From assembly GCF_002848265.1 (NCBI RefSeq), contig NZ_CP025422.1:620001-684000 (forward strand): a stretch of DNA of 64,000 nt, given 5' to 3'. This stretch comes from Zhihengliuella sp. ISTPL4 (GTDB lineage Bacteria; Actinomycetota; Actinomycetes; Actinomycetales; Microbacteriaceae). Numbering within the stretch: the stretch's first letter is position 1; the number at the start of each line of letters is the position of its first letter. This document shows, one piece after another, positions 20,275 to 29,328 of the stretch. Under the pieces are notes generated by a model that saw only the letters and a program-made list of their open reading frames with translations, was not told where the DNA came from and did no database searches. A program made the position numbers and the translations under genes.

Positions 20275-20877
20275 ATGGCGGAATCCTCGAACCTTCCTCC
20301 TTCCGAGCTCGGCGTGTGGTTGCGCGCGCAGCCCACGCTCACCGGCGCTGCACCACCGCTGGTCGTCGAGGATCTCCCCGACGACCCCGTCCCTCTCTTC
20401 CTCGACTGGCTCCGATCGGCGACCGCCGCTGGCGTCCCTGAGCCCCATGCCGCGACATTGGCCACGGTCGATGAAGACGGCCTGCCGGACGCACGCACCC
20501 TGATCCTCAAGGACGTGGACGCGCGCGGGTGGGCGTTCGCCGGAGCACGGTCCTCGCGGAAGGCCGCGCAGCTCGGCGCGAGTCCGGCCGCGGCTCTGAA
20601 TCTCTGGTGGCAGCCGCAGCGGCGCGCCGTGCGGGTGCGGGGATCCGTGCAGGAGGCGTCGCCCGCGGAGAGCGACGCCGATCTCGCGGCGCGCTCCGAG
20701 AGCGCCCGCGGCGGTCTCCATCCGGGCGACTGGGTGCTGTGGCGCGTGGTGCCGACGCGGATCGAGTTCTGGCAGGGGTCCCCGGATCGAAACCACACCC
20801 GGATCGTCTACGACCGTGTCGACGGCCGCTGGCAGCACGCCATCACCGGCGCCGATCTCGGCTCCAGCGCTCGATAA
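20275..20877 (+). CDS. pdxH: Pyridoxine/pyridoxamine 5'-phosphate oxidase (PdxH-like)
   Basis: FMN-binding split-barrel protein, 200 residues, similar to PdxH, which oxidises PNP and PMP to pyridoxal 5'-phosphate. The FMN-site pattern PDARTLILKDVDARGWAF near residue 72 and the C-terminal WRVVPTRIEFWQGSPDRNH match PdxH, although the segment is shorter than in E. coli and some substrate residues may differ. There is no Shine-Dalgarno; CATAGT lies seven bases before the ATG, suggesting a leaderless transcript. Confidence 0.82.
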   Translation: MAESSNLPPSELGVWLRAQPTLTGAAPPLVVEDLPDDPVPLFLDWLRSATAAGVPEPHAATLATVDEDGLPDARTLILKDVDARGWAFAGARSSRKAAQLGASPAAALNLWWQPQRRAVRVRGSVQEASPAESDADLAARSESARGGLHPGDWVLWRVVPTRIEFWQGSPDRNHTRIVYDRVDGRWQHAITGADLGSSAR

Positions 20878-20900
20878 CGCTCCGCCCCATCACGCGGACG

Positions 20901-21035
20901 GCCCGTTCTCGATCCCTCACCGTCGTCGCGCGCGGGATCGAAAACGTGCGTCCGGTCGCTTGCGAATGCCCGATTCCGATCCCGCACCTGCGGCGGACAA
21001 CCGCGCGGGATCGGAAGGGTGCCTGGAAGCGCGCG
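20901..21035. repeat. Twin tandem inverted repeats upstream of the InlB-like gene
   Basis: Two imperfect direct repeats with a period of 67 bases (beginning GCCCGTTCTCGATCCC at 20901 and GCCCGATTCCGATCCC at 20968). Each contains its own inverted repeat: CGATCCC 20910-20916 with GGGATCG 20934-20940, and the perfect 12-bp arms TTCCGATCCCGC 20974-20985 with GCGGGATCGGAA 21005-21016. They fill the gap between pdxH and the large surface-protein gene. The rest of the gap up to 21161 holds the promoter and the ribosome site GGAGGGGGA. Confidence 0.75.
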
Positions 21036-21161
21036 GGGAAGAGCGTTTTCGAGCTTCGCCGGGACAGTGGAGAAGGGTGAGGGCGGGGGGTGAGAAGGGG
21101 TGGTGTCCGGTCGGGCCGGGTGGCACACTGTAGCGATCTGCTCGTCGGAGGGGGACGACAC

Positions 21162-24100
21162 ATGCGCATGGCACGACGACGGGCGCTCGCGGCCGCGTTG
21201 GCACTCCTCCTCGGAGTCGGGGGCGCCGTCGTCACCGCGGCTCCGGCTCTCGCGGCCGCCCCGGTCGGCGGTCCGACGACCCCGGGCATTTGGGATTACC
21301 ACACTGTCACCTTCGAGTCCCTCGGCCGCACGGTGGCCGAGGTCGCCGTCGTGGATGGCGGGCTCGCGCCGCGACAGCCGGCGCCGACATCCACGGAGGG
21401 ACCTTTCGACGGGTGGGTGACCGGCCCCGAGGGTGCAGACGAGCCGTTCCGATTCGACAGCACGGTCGTCACCGCGGACATGGTCGTGCGAGCGACCTTC
21501 GGCGACACGCGGGTGGTGCAGTTCCTCGCCGGTCCCGCGGGGGCGGACGCGGAACGCATCATCGATGCCGATGAAGTGCGGGACGGCGAGCCGCTGGGCG
21601 AGATCGCTCCGGATGTCGCTCAGGTCCCGGAGGGGCAGGTCTTCACGGGCGAGTGGTACCGAGAGGATGACCCCTCCCGCACTCCCTATGACTTCGCTGC
21701 TCCCGTCACGGAGAACTTCCGGTTGGTTCCGATCCTCGTCTCCGGTTTCGCGGTGTCCTTCGTGACGGACGGTACCGCGGTGACCCCGGAGTTCGTCGTC
21801 GAGCCCGACACGGCCTTCACCGCGGCGGATCTCGCGGCCATCCCCCCGCCGACGAGGACCGGTTACTCGTTCACCCAGTGGTGGGCCGATGCCGCGCGCA
21901 CGCAACCCGTCGACCTTCCGCTGACGGATACGGCCACGCTCTACGCCGGCTGGGAGGGGCAGGACGTCGAGTATCACGTGAGCTACTGGCTCGAGAAGCC
22001 GAACGTCGTCCCGGAGTCGTACCCGGCGCCGGTGTTCACGGCGGCGGGAGGGACACCGCCCGCGTGGGCCGACGCCGACGGAAGGCTCAGCGACGCGCAG
22101 CTGGCGGATCCGGCGAACTTCCTCTTTCTCGACGACATCGCGTCCTCCGCGACCGCGGGTTCCGCCGTCGGGGGCCCGACGGTGAAGGACGACCTCCCGA
22201 CGCCCATCAAAGAACTCGTGCGCGCGCAGCTCGACCCCGCCGTCGTGCAGCCGGATCCTCTGACCTTCGCCGACCTGGCAGTGAGTCAACAGGATGTCAC
22301 GGTGCAGGGCGACGGGTCGACGGTGGTGAACGTCTATCTGACGCGGGCGCTGTGGCGCACGGACTTCCGGCTCATCGCCCCGGGGAGCTCGGCCAATGTG
22401 CCCGCCGCGTGCGCCGCGGCCGGCACCTACGACGTCACCATGGATGTGGGCGGCACCACCTACTTCGCCTCCACCGTGTCGGGTGGCGCGCAGCTCCTCG
22501 GCACGCTCTCGGTCCGCGAGAAGATCGGTTTCGACATGCAGGCGGCGGGCGTCGCACCGGTCCCGTTGTCGCAGACGGACGGCTCCGGCCTGATCACCGC
22601 CTACGACGCGGGGACCGAGAACCAGAGCTGCGTCCTTCGCGGCTGGGGGCCGCAGCAGTTCACCCCGCTGGTCTTCACCGCGGTCTACACCGGCGCTGCG
22701 GCAGACAGCGGTTCCGTCGATCTCGCGACGCGCACGACGACGATGACCGGGAAGATGGCGGCCGCACGCACGCAGAACCTCACGCAACGGTTCGAGTATG
22801 CCGAGGAACTGGACCAGGGGCAGCCCGCGCCGGATGCCGTGCTCGGGCCGGACGGCACACCGAACGATCCTTTGCGGGTGGAGACGCTGTACGCCAACAA
22901 CAAGAGCGCTGTCCGCGCCTCCGTGCCCGCCGGACATCAGGTCTTCGGTCAGTACCGCACTGCGTGGTACTGGGCATCGAACGGCGATCGGCAGGTCGCG
23001 AGCGTCATCGACGGCTTCACGTCGTACGTCGGCTACGGCACCGGGGCGAACACCCAGGGCAACTATTTCCAGCTCGACCAGGCATCCGGTCATCTGTATC
23101 AGCTCAACAACAGCGGGAACGTCAATGACCGGTACCGCTACCAGTTCTACAGCCGCAACACCTACACGCTCAGCTTCGTGACGGGCGGCGGCTCGACGAT
23201 TCCCGCCGTCGCGGGTATCCCGTTCGAAACCTCTCTCGATTCATCGGCGCCAGCCGACCCCACGCGGGGGCGGGACGTCTTCCTCGGCTGGTACACCGAC
23301 TCCCAGTTCAACGTGCCGTTCACGTTCGACGGAGCGACCATGCCCGCCAGCAACCTCGTGCTCTACGCGCGGTGGCTGACCGACCCGCACACCGTCCGGT
23401 TCTCCGAGCATCCGTCCAGTCCGGAGCCGATTGCGGAGCTGACGCAGACTGTCGAAGATCAAGGGACGGCGGCCGTGCCGGATCCCCTTCCTCCGCAGCC
23501 CGACGGCCAGACGTTCCTCGGGTGGTACCAGCGGACGATGGCCGGCTACTTCGTGTCCTATGACTTCGACACGCCGGTCGGCGCCGACCTCGATCTCTAC
23601 GCCCGGTGGCAGCAGCCGGAGGCGGCGCCGTTCACCCTCCGCTACGACGGGGACGGTAACACGGGCGGCACGGTGCCTGTGGATCCCCTCGGGTACGACG
23701 CCGGGGCGAGCGCGATCGTCGTCGACGGGGCGGGGCTGACCCGGGGCGACGAGGTGTTCGTCGGGTGGCGGAACACGGCGACCGCCGTCGCGCGCATCAT
23801 CACGAGCCCTGTCCCGACGGACGGTCTCTACCAGGCGGGGCGCACGGTGCGCTTCCCCGGACGGGACATCACCTTGACCGCCGCCTACTCGGACCCGTCG
23901 CCGTCGTTCGTGGTGACCTTCGCGGAGAACGGCGGCCGGAACGCCGCCGTCACGTGGGACGGCCCTCCGGGGGCGTCGATCACATACCCGGGGGCTATCG
24001 ACCTGCTCTTCGCCGGGCCGGGCACGACGCTCCTCGGCTGGTCCACCTCTCCGGACGCCACCGTCGCTGATCCGGCGTTCGACCGTCTGAGCATCTCGAC

Positions 24101-24320
24101 CCTCACCGCCGACCTCGTGCTCTACGCCGTCTGGGAGGAGGCGCCCCTTCCGCCCTCGCCGCCACCGACTCCGCCGGCGGACGGCTCAGCAACGGGCCCG
24201 GGCGACGGCACCCTTCCCCGCACCGGAGGCGACCCGTGGGGCACGCTGCTCCTCGGCGCCCTCCTGCTCGCCACGGGCATCGCGGCGGTGGTGGCGCGGC
24301 GTCGGCGGCACCGCGTCTGA
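21162..24320 (+). CDS. LPXTG surface protein with InlB-type B-repeats
   Basis: A secreted, cell-wall-anchored protein of 1052 residues. A signal peptide occupies about residues 1-32 (RRR, then a hydrophobic stretch, ending ALA). The body holds six or so copies of the Listeria-Bacteroides InlB B-repeat, recognisable by closing motifs LYAGWE, LYARWL, LYARWQ and LYAVWE. The C-terminus has LPRTGG near 1018, a hydrophobic helix and an RRRRHR tail, the complete sortase signal. B-repeats are common in bacterial surface proteins; binding partner unknown. The start ATG 21162 has GGAGGGGGA upstream. No sortase gene lies in the window. Confidence 0.9.
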   Translation: MRMARRRALAAALALLLGVGGAVVTAAPALAAAPVGGPTTPGIWDYHTVTFESLGRTVAEVAVVDGGLAPRQPAPTSTEGPFDGWVTGPEGADEPFRFDSTVVTADMVVRATFGDTRVVQFLAGPAGADAERIIDADEVRDGEPLGEIAPDVAQVPEGQVFTGEWYREDDPSRTPYDFAAPVTENFRLVPILVSGFAVSFVTDGTAVTPEFVVEPDTAFTAADLAAIPPPTRTGYSFTQWWADAARTQPVDLPLTDTATLYAGWEGQDVEYHVSYWLEKPNVVPESYPAPVFTAAGGTPPAWADADGRLSDAQLADPANFLFLDDIASSATAGSAVGGPTVKDDLPTPIKELVRAQLDPAVVQPDPLTFADLAVSQQDVTVQGDGSTVVNVYLTRALWRTDFRLIAPGSSANVPAACAAAGTYDVTMDVGGTTYFASTVSGGAQLLGTLSVREKIGFDMQAAGVAPVPLSQTDGSGLITAYDAGTENQSCVLRGWGPQQFTPLVFTAVYTGAAADSGSVDLATRTTTMTGKMAAARTQNLTQRFEYAEELDQGQPAPDAVLGPDGTPNDPLRVETLYANNKSAVRASVPAGHQVFGQYRTAWYWASNGDRQVASVIDGFTSYVGYGTGANTQGNYFQLDQASGHLYQLNNSGNVNDRYRYQFYSRNTYTLSFVTGGGSTIPAVAGIPFETSLDSSAPADPTRGRDVFLGWYTDSQFNVPFTFDGATMPASNLVLYARWLTDPHTVRFSEHPSSPEPIAELTQTVEDQGTAAVPDPLPPQPDGQTFLGWYQRTMAGYFVSYDFDTPVGADLDLYARWQQPEAAPFTLRYDGDGNTGGTVPVDPLGYDAGASAIVVDGAGLTRGDEVFVGWRNTATAVARIITSPVPTDGLYQAGRTVRFPGRDITLTAAYSDPSPSFVVTFAENGGRNAAVTWDGPPGASITYPGAIDLLFAGPGTTLLGWSTSPDATVADPAFDRLSISTLTADLVLYAVWEEAPLPPSPPPTPPADGSATGPGDGTLPRTGGDPWGTLLLGALLLATGIAAVVARRRRHRV

Positions 24321-24333
24321 GAGTCGATCCGCG

Positions 24334-25143
24334 TCAGCGCGCGTCGAGCAGCTCGTCCTCGACGTCCGCATCGCGGTCGCGCCGCTTCGGCGCCTTCACC
24401 GGTGTCGGCGTGCCCTCGACCTCTTCGCGGTGCTTCACGATCTCCGTGCGGATGATGTACCCGATGAAGATGAAACCCATGATGGCGAACAGGATCCACT
24501 GGATCGCGTAGGACAGATGCGGCCCCGGATCGTCGGTGGGGGACTCGAAACCGCCCAGCGCGGCATCGGCGGCGGGCTGCTCCTCGACCAGGCGACCGTA
24601 GGCCCCGGTGATGACGTCGTCTCCGACGAGATCTCCGATGGAAGGGAGGTGGATGGTCGGCACCTGGCCGTCCGGAGCGCCTCGCCCGGACGCGGGAAGC
24701 GGCTCGCCGGGACGCAGTCGGACGGTCACCGTGACCTCGCCCGAAGGTGGGGAGGGAATCGCGTCCGGGAGCTGGCCCTCGCCCGGGGGCACCCAGCCGC
24801 GGTCGACGATGAGGACGCGTCCGTCCGCGTCGCGGAAAGGGACGAGCACCTCGAACGCGCTCGTGCCGCCGTGCGGACGATTGCGGACCAGGAGCTGCTC
24901 GTCGGCCAGATACTCGCCCTGCAGCGTGACCGGGCGCCATTCGTCGGCGGGGTCGAGGTCATCGTCGGCGACCACATCGGCGAGCGGCACGGCGGGGGCA
25001 TCGTAGTTCTGCTCCACGAGCGCGATCTGCTCAGCCCGGGACTCGTTCCGCTCGAACTGCCAGTTCGACAGGAAGACGCAGGCGATCGCGAAGCCGATGG
25101 CGATGAGGACGTAGACGCCCCAGCGGGTCAGGCGGTTGCTCAT
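24334..25143 (-). CDS. SURF1-family cytochrome oxidase assembly protein
   Basis: Membrane protein of 269 residues that assists assembly of haem a-copper cytochrome c oxidase. One helix near residues 8-28 leads into WQFERNESRA, and a second lies near 215-235; between them is the extracytoplasmic domain with LLVRNRPHGGTSAFEVLVPF and VDRGWVPPGE, the SURF1 signatures. ATG 25143 overlaps the stop of the small upstream gene. It complements CtaA and CtaB encoded 20 kb away. Confidence 0.92.
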   Translation of the reverse strand: MSNRLTRWGVYVLIAIGFAIACVFLSNWQFERNESRAEQIALVEQNYDAPAVPLADVVADDDLDPADEWRPVTLQGEYLADEQLLVRNRPHGGTSAFEVLVPFRDADGRVLIVDRGWVPPGEGQLPDAIPSPPSGEVTVTVRLRPGEPLPASGRGAPDGQVPTIHLPSIGDLVGDDVITGAYGRLVEEQPAADAALGGFESPTDDPGPHLSYAIQWILFAIMGFIFIGYIIRTEIVKHREEVEGTPTPVKAPKRRDRDADVEDELLDAR

Positions 25144-25334
25144 GAGGGCACCCCGTCTCGCACCGTCACCGGAAAATCCCGAGCGGCCAGGTAGTCGTGA
25201 AGGAAGCCGACGTGCTCCTCGCACGCCAACCAGATCTTCTCGCGGTCGGCGGCGTGGATACGTGGATTGCGCCAGACGACCTGCTTCGTGGCCGCGTTCC
25301 GGCATCCGGCGCGCGAGCAGATGAGCTCGCTCAT
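25140..25334 (-). CDS. Small Cys-rich protein upstream of SURF1
   Basis: A 64-residue soluble protein with four potential metal ligands: C6, C11 (CSRAGC) and CEEH near residue 39, resembling a minimal zinc-binding knuckle. It sits between a DUF3099 gene and SURF1 with four-base ATGA overlaps on both sides, so all three are co-translated. Proteins of this kind in actinobacteria are sometimes called acetone carboxylase, which is not supported by size or sequence. Function unknown; context suggests oxidase assembly or metal handling. Confidence 0.8.
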   Translation of the reverse strand: MSELICSRAGCRNAATKQVVWRNPRIHAADREKIWLACEEHVGFLHDYLAARDFPVTVRDGVPS

Positions 25335-25675
25335 CGCTCCGTGCGGCCTTCGCGGATGGTGATGATGTCGGGGGCGATCTGAGGTGCGGGAGCCGGCGCC
25401 GCAGGTGCGTCGATCTCGCGCAGCGGCGACTCGGCGGCCGTCTCCGTACTGTCGCTGCCGGCATTGGCGAAGACGACGGCGATGTACGGCAGGACTGCGG
25501 CGGCCAGAGCGAAGACCCAGGTCCACCAGCCGAAAGGCTGGACGAAGAACATCAGCCCGAAGCAGACGATGCGGATCGTCATGGTCAGGGCGTATCGGCG
25601 CACACGGTGGTCACCCTCATCCCGCGGGGACTGTGGGAGAGAGGTGACGGCCGGGACTCGACGTGCGTGCTTCAC
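25331..25675 (-). CDS. DUF3099 membrane protein
   Basis: A 114-residue protein with two membrane helices (about residues 32-48 and 51-68) and an Ala/Pro-rich tail. The RRYALTMTIRIVCFGLMFFV segment and VLPYIAVVFANAG match the actinobacterial DUF3099 family, whose function is unknown. It is first of a three-gene operon ending in SURF1, with a four-base overlap to the next gene. Confidence 0.85.
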   Translation of the reverse strand: MKHARRVPAVTSLPQSPRDEGDHRVRRYALTMTIRIVCFGLMFFVQPFGWWTWVFALAAAVLPYIAVVFANAGSDSTETAAESPLREIDAPAAPAPAPQIAPDIITIREGRTER

Positions 25676-25872
25676 GATGGTTCCAGCCTACGCCGCTGCG
25701 GCCACATCGGCATGCGGTCGTCAAGCGTCAGTGCGCGTAGACGAAGGGCCGCGTGAAGGCGCCGAAGACGCCCCGTCTGTCGAACGGGCGTCGTGTAGGC
25801 GGCACGGCAACGTCGCTAGGATCGATCACGGCCCGGAACCCCGGCCCTCGACCCCAGACCCAGGAGTGTCCC
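25676..25872. promoter_or_regulatory. Promoter region between DUF3099 and fabG
   Basis: A divergent 197-base gap. On the plus strand TAGGAT at 25818-25823 resembles a -10 element; AGGAGTG directly before the fabG ATG is its ribosome site. No operator-like palindrome is evident. Confidence 0.35.
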
Positions 25873-26583
25873 ATGAGCGCGGAGCGCGTCGTCCTCGTCA
25901 CCGGAGGCAACCGCGGCATCGGCCGCGCCATCGCCGAACGCTTCGTCCGGGAGGGATACCGGGTGGCGGTGACCGCTCGCAGCGGAGAGGGCCCGGAGGG
26001 CACCCTCACGGTGCGCGCTGACGTCACGGACGCCGCCGCTCTCGACGCGGCCTTCACCGAGGTGGAGCAGCAGCTGGGACCGGTGGAGATCGTCGTCGCG
26101 AACGCCGGCATCACCAAGGACACGCTCCTCATGCGCATGAGCGAGGACGACTTCGACAGCGTCGTGGCGACGAACCTCGGCGGCACGTTCCGGGTCGTCA
26201 AGCGAGCGTCGAAGGGGATGCTGCGTGCCCGGTTCGGACGCGTCATCCTCATCTCCAGCGTCGTCGGCCTCTACGGCTCCGCAGGACAGACGAACTACGC
26301 CGCTTCCAAGAGCGCGCTCGTGGGCTTCGCCCGCTCGCTCACGCGTGAGCTCGGCGGACGCGGCATCACGGCCAACGTCGTGGCGCCCGGGTTCATCGAG
26401 ACCGACATGACCGCGGAGCTCCCCGAGGAGACGCAGAAGCAGTACAAGGCGAACATTCCCGCGGGGCGCTTCGCCACGCCGGATGAGGTGGCCGGCGTCG
26501 TGACCTGGCTGGCGAGCGACGATGCCGGCTACATCTCCGGCGCCGTCATCCCGGTCGACGGTGGACTCGGCATGGGGCACTGA
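25873..26583 (+). CDS. fabG: 3-oxoacyl-ACP reductase (FabG family SDR)
   Basis: Short-chain dehydrogenase of 236 residues that uses NADPH to reduce 3-oxoacyl-ACP. The cofactor motif TGGNRGIGRA lies at residues 10-19, NAGIT near 76, catalytic Ser in ISSVVGLYGS, and Y-X3-K in YAASKSAL. The ending AVIPVDGGLGMGH is characteristic of FabG. ATG 25873 follows CAGGAGTG. It is separate from the fab cluster at 39-43 kb, as is usual in actinobacteria, where FabG is more often near an InhA-type reductase; no such gene is seen here. Confidence 0.9.
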   Translation: MSAERVVLVTGGNRGIGRAIAERFVREGYRVAVTARSGEGPEGTLTVRADVTDAAALDAAFTEVEQQLGPVEIVVANAGITKDTLLMRMSEDDFDSVVATNLGGTFRVVKRASKGMLRARFGRVILISSVVGLYGSAGQTNYAASKSALVGFARSLTRELGGRGITANVVAPGFIETDMTAELPEETQKQYKANIPAGRFATPDEVAGVVTWLASDDAGYISGAVIPVDGGLGMGH

Positions 26584-26598
26584 CCAAGCACACCGCTG

Positions 26599-27294
26599 TC
26601 AGCGGTCGATGGCGCGCACGAGGAGCTCGCTGAGACGCTCGGGGACCGAGAACTGCGGCCAGTGTCCGGATCCGATCCGGACCACCTCGGCATCGTCGAT
26701 CGCCCGATACTCCTCCGCATACGGTCCCCACTGGCTGATCACCTCGTCGAACGCGGACTGATCCAACCCGCCCATCAGCAAGGTGACCGGGATCCGGTGC
26801 CGCGCGGGGTCGTTCAGCGGGAGCTCGTCGGTGGGCACCCGCGCAGGGATGCTGTGAGTGAGGGCAGCGGTGCGCGCTCTCGTCTCGTCGTCCAGATCGT
26901 GCACATCCTCATCGGGGAAGAACTCCCAGCCGGGGAAGGCGACCACGCCATCCTGCACGGGGAACTCGCTGATACCGCTGCCGGAAGGCGGCGGCACCGT
27001 GTCGACGAGGACGACCCGGGCGACGCGGCCCGGTCGCGCGTCGGCGACGCCCCAGGCGACGTTGCCCCCGCCGCTGTGTCCGACGACGACCACCTCACCC
27101 TCCGCGGCATCCACGGCGGCGACCGCGGACGCCACCCAGTCGTCGATCCCGATGTCCGCGGCCGTCTCCGCGGTGGCGTCGAGTCCGGGCATGGTCAGGG
27201 GACGGGCGCGGTGGCCCGCCTTCTCGAGAGCGGGGACGACGTCGTCCCAGCTCGACGCGTCGAGCCAGAGGCCGGGGATGAGGATGATGTCCAT
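26599..27294 (-). CDS. Alpha/beta-fold hydrolase
   Basis: A 231-residue alpha/beta hydrolase. The nucleophile elbow is GHSGGG near residue 76, with an acid in the C-terminal half and the catalytic histidine in GSGHWPQF near 210. No signal peptide. The substrate is unknown; size and sequence resemble esterase/salicylate-esterase-like enzymes. TACGGT lies six bases before the ATG and there is no ribosome site, so translation is likely leaderless. Convergent with fabG. Confidence 0.82.
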   Translation of the reverse strand: MDIILIPGLWLDASSWDDVVPALEKAGHRARPLTMPGLDATAETAADIGIDDWVASAVAAVDAAEGEVVVVGHSGGGNVAWGVADARPGRVARVVLVDTVPPPSGSGISEFPVQDGVVAFPGWEFFPDEDVHDLDDETRARTAALTHSIPARVPTDELPLNDPARHRIPVTLLMGGLDQSAFDEVISQWGPYAEEYRAIDDAEVVRIGSGHWPQFSVPERLSELLVRAIDR

Positions 27295-27332
27295 GACCCG
27301 ACCGTAGCGGCGACCACCGACATCGACCAGGG

Positions 27333-27968
27333 TCAGGGGAGCAGGGGGATGACAGCGCTGAGGTCGACGGGGCCGATGACCAGGCTCGCCGATTCGCGCA
27401 CCGCCGGCTTCGCGTTGAACGCGAGCCCCACACCGGCGACCGCCATCATCGGCAGGTCGTTGGCGCCGTCGCCGATCGCGATCGTCGCCCGCGGGGCCAC
27501 GCCGAGCTCCTCTGCCCAGGTACGCAGCCAGGACGCCTTGGCCGCGCCGTCGACGATGTCACCGTCCACCTCCCCGGTGAGCACGCCATCGGCGACCACG
27601 AGGCGGTTCGCGCGCCACCGGTCGACGCCGAGTCCCGGCGCGATGTCGTCGAGGATCTCATGGAACCCTCCCGAGACGACGCCGACCACGCCACCGCGCG
27701 CGTGCACGGCGGCGGTGAGGTCGCGGACACCGGGGGTGGGTTCGATGCGCGCGCGAACCCGGGCGAACGCCTCGACGGGAACCCCCTGAAGCGCGGCGAC
27801 CCGAGAACGGAGGCTCGTCGCGAAGTCGATCTCGCCGCGCATCGCGGCTTCGGTGGCCGCCTGCACCTCGGCGCGACGACCGGCCTCCTCCGCGAGGAGC
27901 TCGATCACCTCGTTCCGGATCAGCGTGGAATCGGCATCGAGGACGACGAGGAATCGCGCGGTGGTCAC
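27333..27968 (-). CDS. serB: Phosphoserine phosphatase (SerB, HAD family)
   Basis: HAD-superfamily phosphatase, 211 residues, catalysing the last step of serine synthesis. The nucleophile motif is DADSTL (VVLDADSTLI, D-X-D-S-T) near residue 10, motif II SGGF in GVVSGGFHEI near 100, and motif IV GDGANDLPM near 166. Bifunctional long SerB forms carry an N-terminal ACT domain; this one does not. I use GTG 27968, which has TAGGCT seven bases upstream and so looks leaderless. Confidence 0.9.
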   Translation of the reverse strand: MTTARFLVVLDADSTLIRNEVIELLAEEAGRRAEVQAATEAAMRGEIDFATSLRSRVAALQGVPVEAFARVRARIEPTPGVRDLTAAVHARGGVVGVVSGGFHEILDDIAPGLGVDRWRANRLVVADGVLTGEVDGDIVDGAAKASWLRTWAEELGVAPRATIAIGDGANDLPMMAVAGVGLAFNAKPAVRESASLVIGPVDLSAVIPLLP

Positions 27969-28017
27969 GCCATCGAGCCTAGCGACCGGACGGCGGGGCT
28001 CCGCGCCGCATGACGCC

Positions 28018-29259
28018 TCAGCGCTCGATGAACACGCCCTTGCCGACCACCGTGATCCCGGACTCCGTGACGGTGAACCCGCGGGCGAGATCCCTCTCCC
28101 TGTCGACCCCGACCGTCGCGCCGTCAGCGAGGACGACGTTCTTGTCGAGGATCGCGCGATGCACGCGGGCGCCCTGGCCGACGTGGACATGATCGAACAC
28201 CACGGAGTCCGTGATGGTCGACCCGCCACCCGCGAGCGTCCATGGACCCACGACGCTGCGTTCGAGATGGGTGCCGGAGAGCACCGAACCCAGCGAGACG
28301 ATCGAGTCGATCGCGTTCCCGATCCGCCCCACGGAGTCGCGGACGAATTTCGCCGGCGGGGAGTTGACCGCCTGCGAGTGGATCGGCCACTCCATGTTGT
28401 AGAGGTTGAAGATCGGCAGGGTCGAGATGAGGTCCCGGTGCGCGTCGAAGAACGAGTCGATCGTCCCCACGTCGCGCCAGTAGGAGCGGTCTCGCGGCGA
28501 GGACCCGGGGACCTCGTTCTGCTTCATGTCGTAGTAGCCGGCTTCGCCGCGATCGACGAAGTACGGCACGATGTCGCCGCCCATGTCGTGGCTCGAGGTG
28601 GGAAGCTCGCCGTCGGCCTCGACGGCCGCGATCAGCGCGTCCGTGTCGAAGATGTAGTTGCCCATGGAGGCCAGAACCTCGTGCGGGGAGTCCGCAAGTC
28701 CCGTGGCATCGGTCGGCTTCTCCAGGAACTGCCGGATGCGCCCGGACTCCGGGTCGGCGTCGATCACGCCGAACTGCGAGGCCAGTGCGATCGGCTGACG
28801 GATCCCGGCCACCGTCGCCTTGGCGCCGGACTCGATGTGCGCCTCGAGCATCTGGCGGAAGTCCATCCGGTAGACGTGGTCCGCGCCGATCACGACGACG
28901 ATGTCGGGCTTCTCGTCGTTGATGAGGTTCATGCTCTGCAGGATCGCGTCCGCGGACCCCGAGAACCACCGCTTGCCGAGGCGCTGCTGAGCCGGGACCG
29001 AGGCGACATACGAGTCGAGCAGCGCCGACATGCGCCAGGTCTGGGAGATGTGCCGGTCGAGGCTGTGCGACTTGTACTGGGTCAGCACGACGATCTGTCT
29101 GAGCCCGGAGTTGATGAGGTTCGAGATGGCGAAGTCGATCAGGCGGTACTGCCCGCCGAACGGCACGGCGGGTTTCGCGCGGTCGGCCGTCAGCGGCATG
29201 AGTCGCTTGCCCTCGCCGCCGGCGAGGATGATCCCGAAGACCTTCTTTGGAGCGGACAT
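28018..29259 (-). CDS. glgC: Glucose-1-phosphate adenylyltransferase
   Basis: Makes ADP-glucose from ATP and glucose-1-phosphate. The 413-residue protein has the nucleotidyl-transfer motif [13 protein letters not shown] at residues 12-24, the substrate region [15 protein letters not shown] and a C-terminal left-handed beta-helix. It is divergent from glgA. The ATG at 29259 has TATGGT six bases upstream, giving a leaderless layout. In actinobacteria ADP-glucose feeds GlgA/GlgM and the GlgE route of glycogen-like glucan synthesis. Confidence 0.95.
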   Translation of the reverse strand: MSAPKKVFGIILAGGEGKRLMPLTADRAKPAVPFGGQYRLIDFAISNLINSGLRQIVVLTQYKSHSLDRHISQTWRMSALLDSYVASVPAQQRLGKRWFSGSADAILQSMNLINDEKPDIVVVIGADHVYRMDFRQMLEAHIESGAKATVAGIRQPIALASQFGVIDADPESGRIRQFLEKPTDATGLADSPHEVLASMGNYIFDTDALIAAVEADGELPTSSHDMGGDIVPYFVDRGEAGYYDMKQNEVPGSSPRDRSYWRDVGTIDSFFDAHRDLISTLPIFNLYNMEWPIHSQAVNSPPAKFVRDSVGRIGNAIDSIVSLGSVLSGTHLERSVVGPWTLAGGGSTITDSVVFDHVHVGQGARVHRAILDKNVVLADGATVGVDRERDLARGFTVTESGITVVGKGVFIER

Positions 29260-29328
29260 GGGTCCACCATAGATGCCGTCCGGCACGCGGAACTAGCATC
29301 TGGACAAGCCGCTCGATAGCGTCTAGGC
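29260..29328. promoter_or_regulatory. Compact divergent glgC/glgA promoter pair
   Basis: Only 69 bases separate the two starts. Each gene has a -10-like hexamer exactly six bases before its start codon: TATGGT at 29266-29271 (minus strand) for glgC and TAGCGT at 29317-29322 for glgA. Neither has a Shine-Dalgarno sequence, consistent with two leaderless transcripts fired back to back. Confidence 0.6.

Noticed and set aside
25140..25334. Acetone carboxylase
   Set aside because: A name found on similar small actinobacterial proteins; at 64 residues with four Cys/His ligands it cannot be that enzyme.
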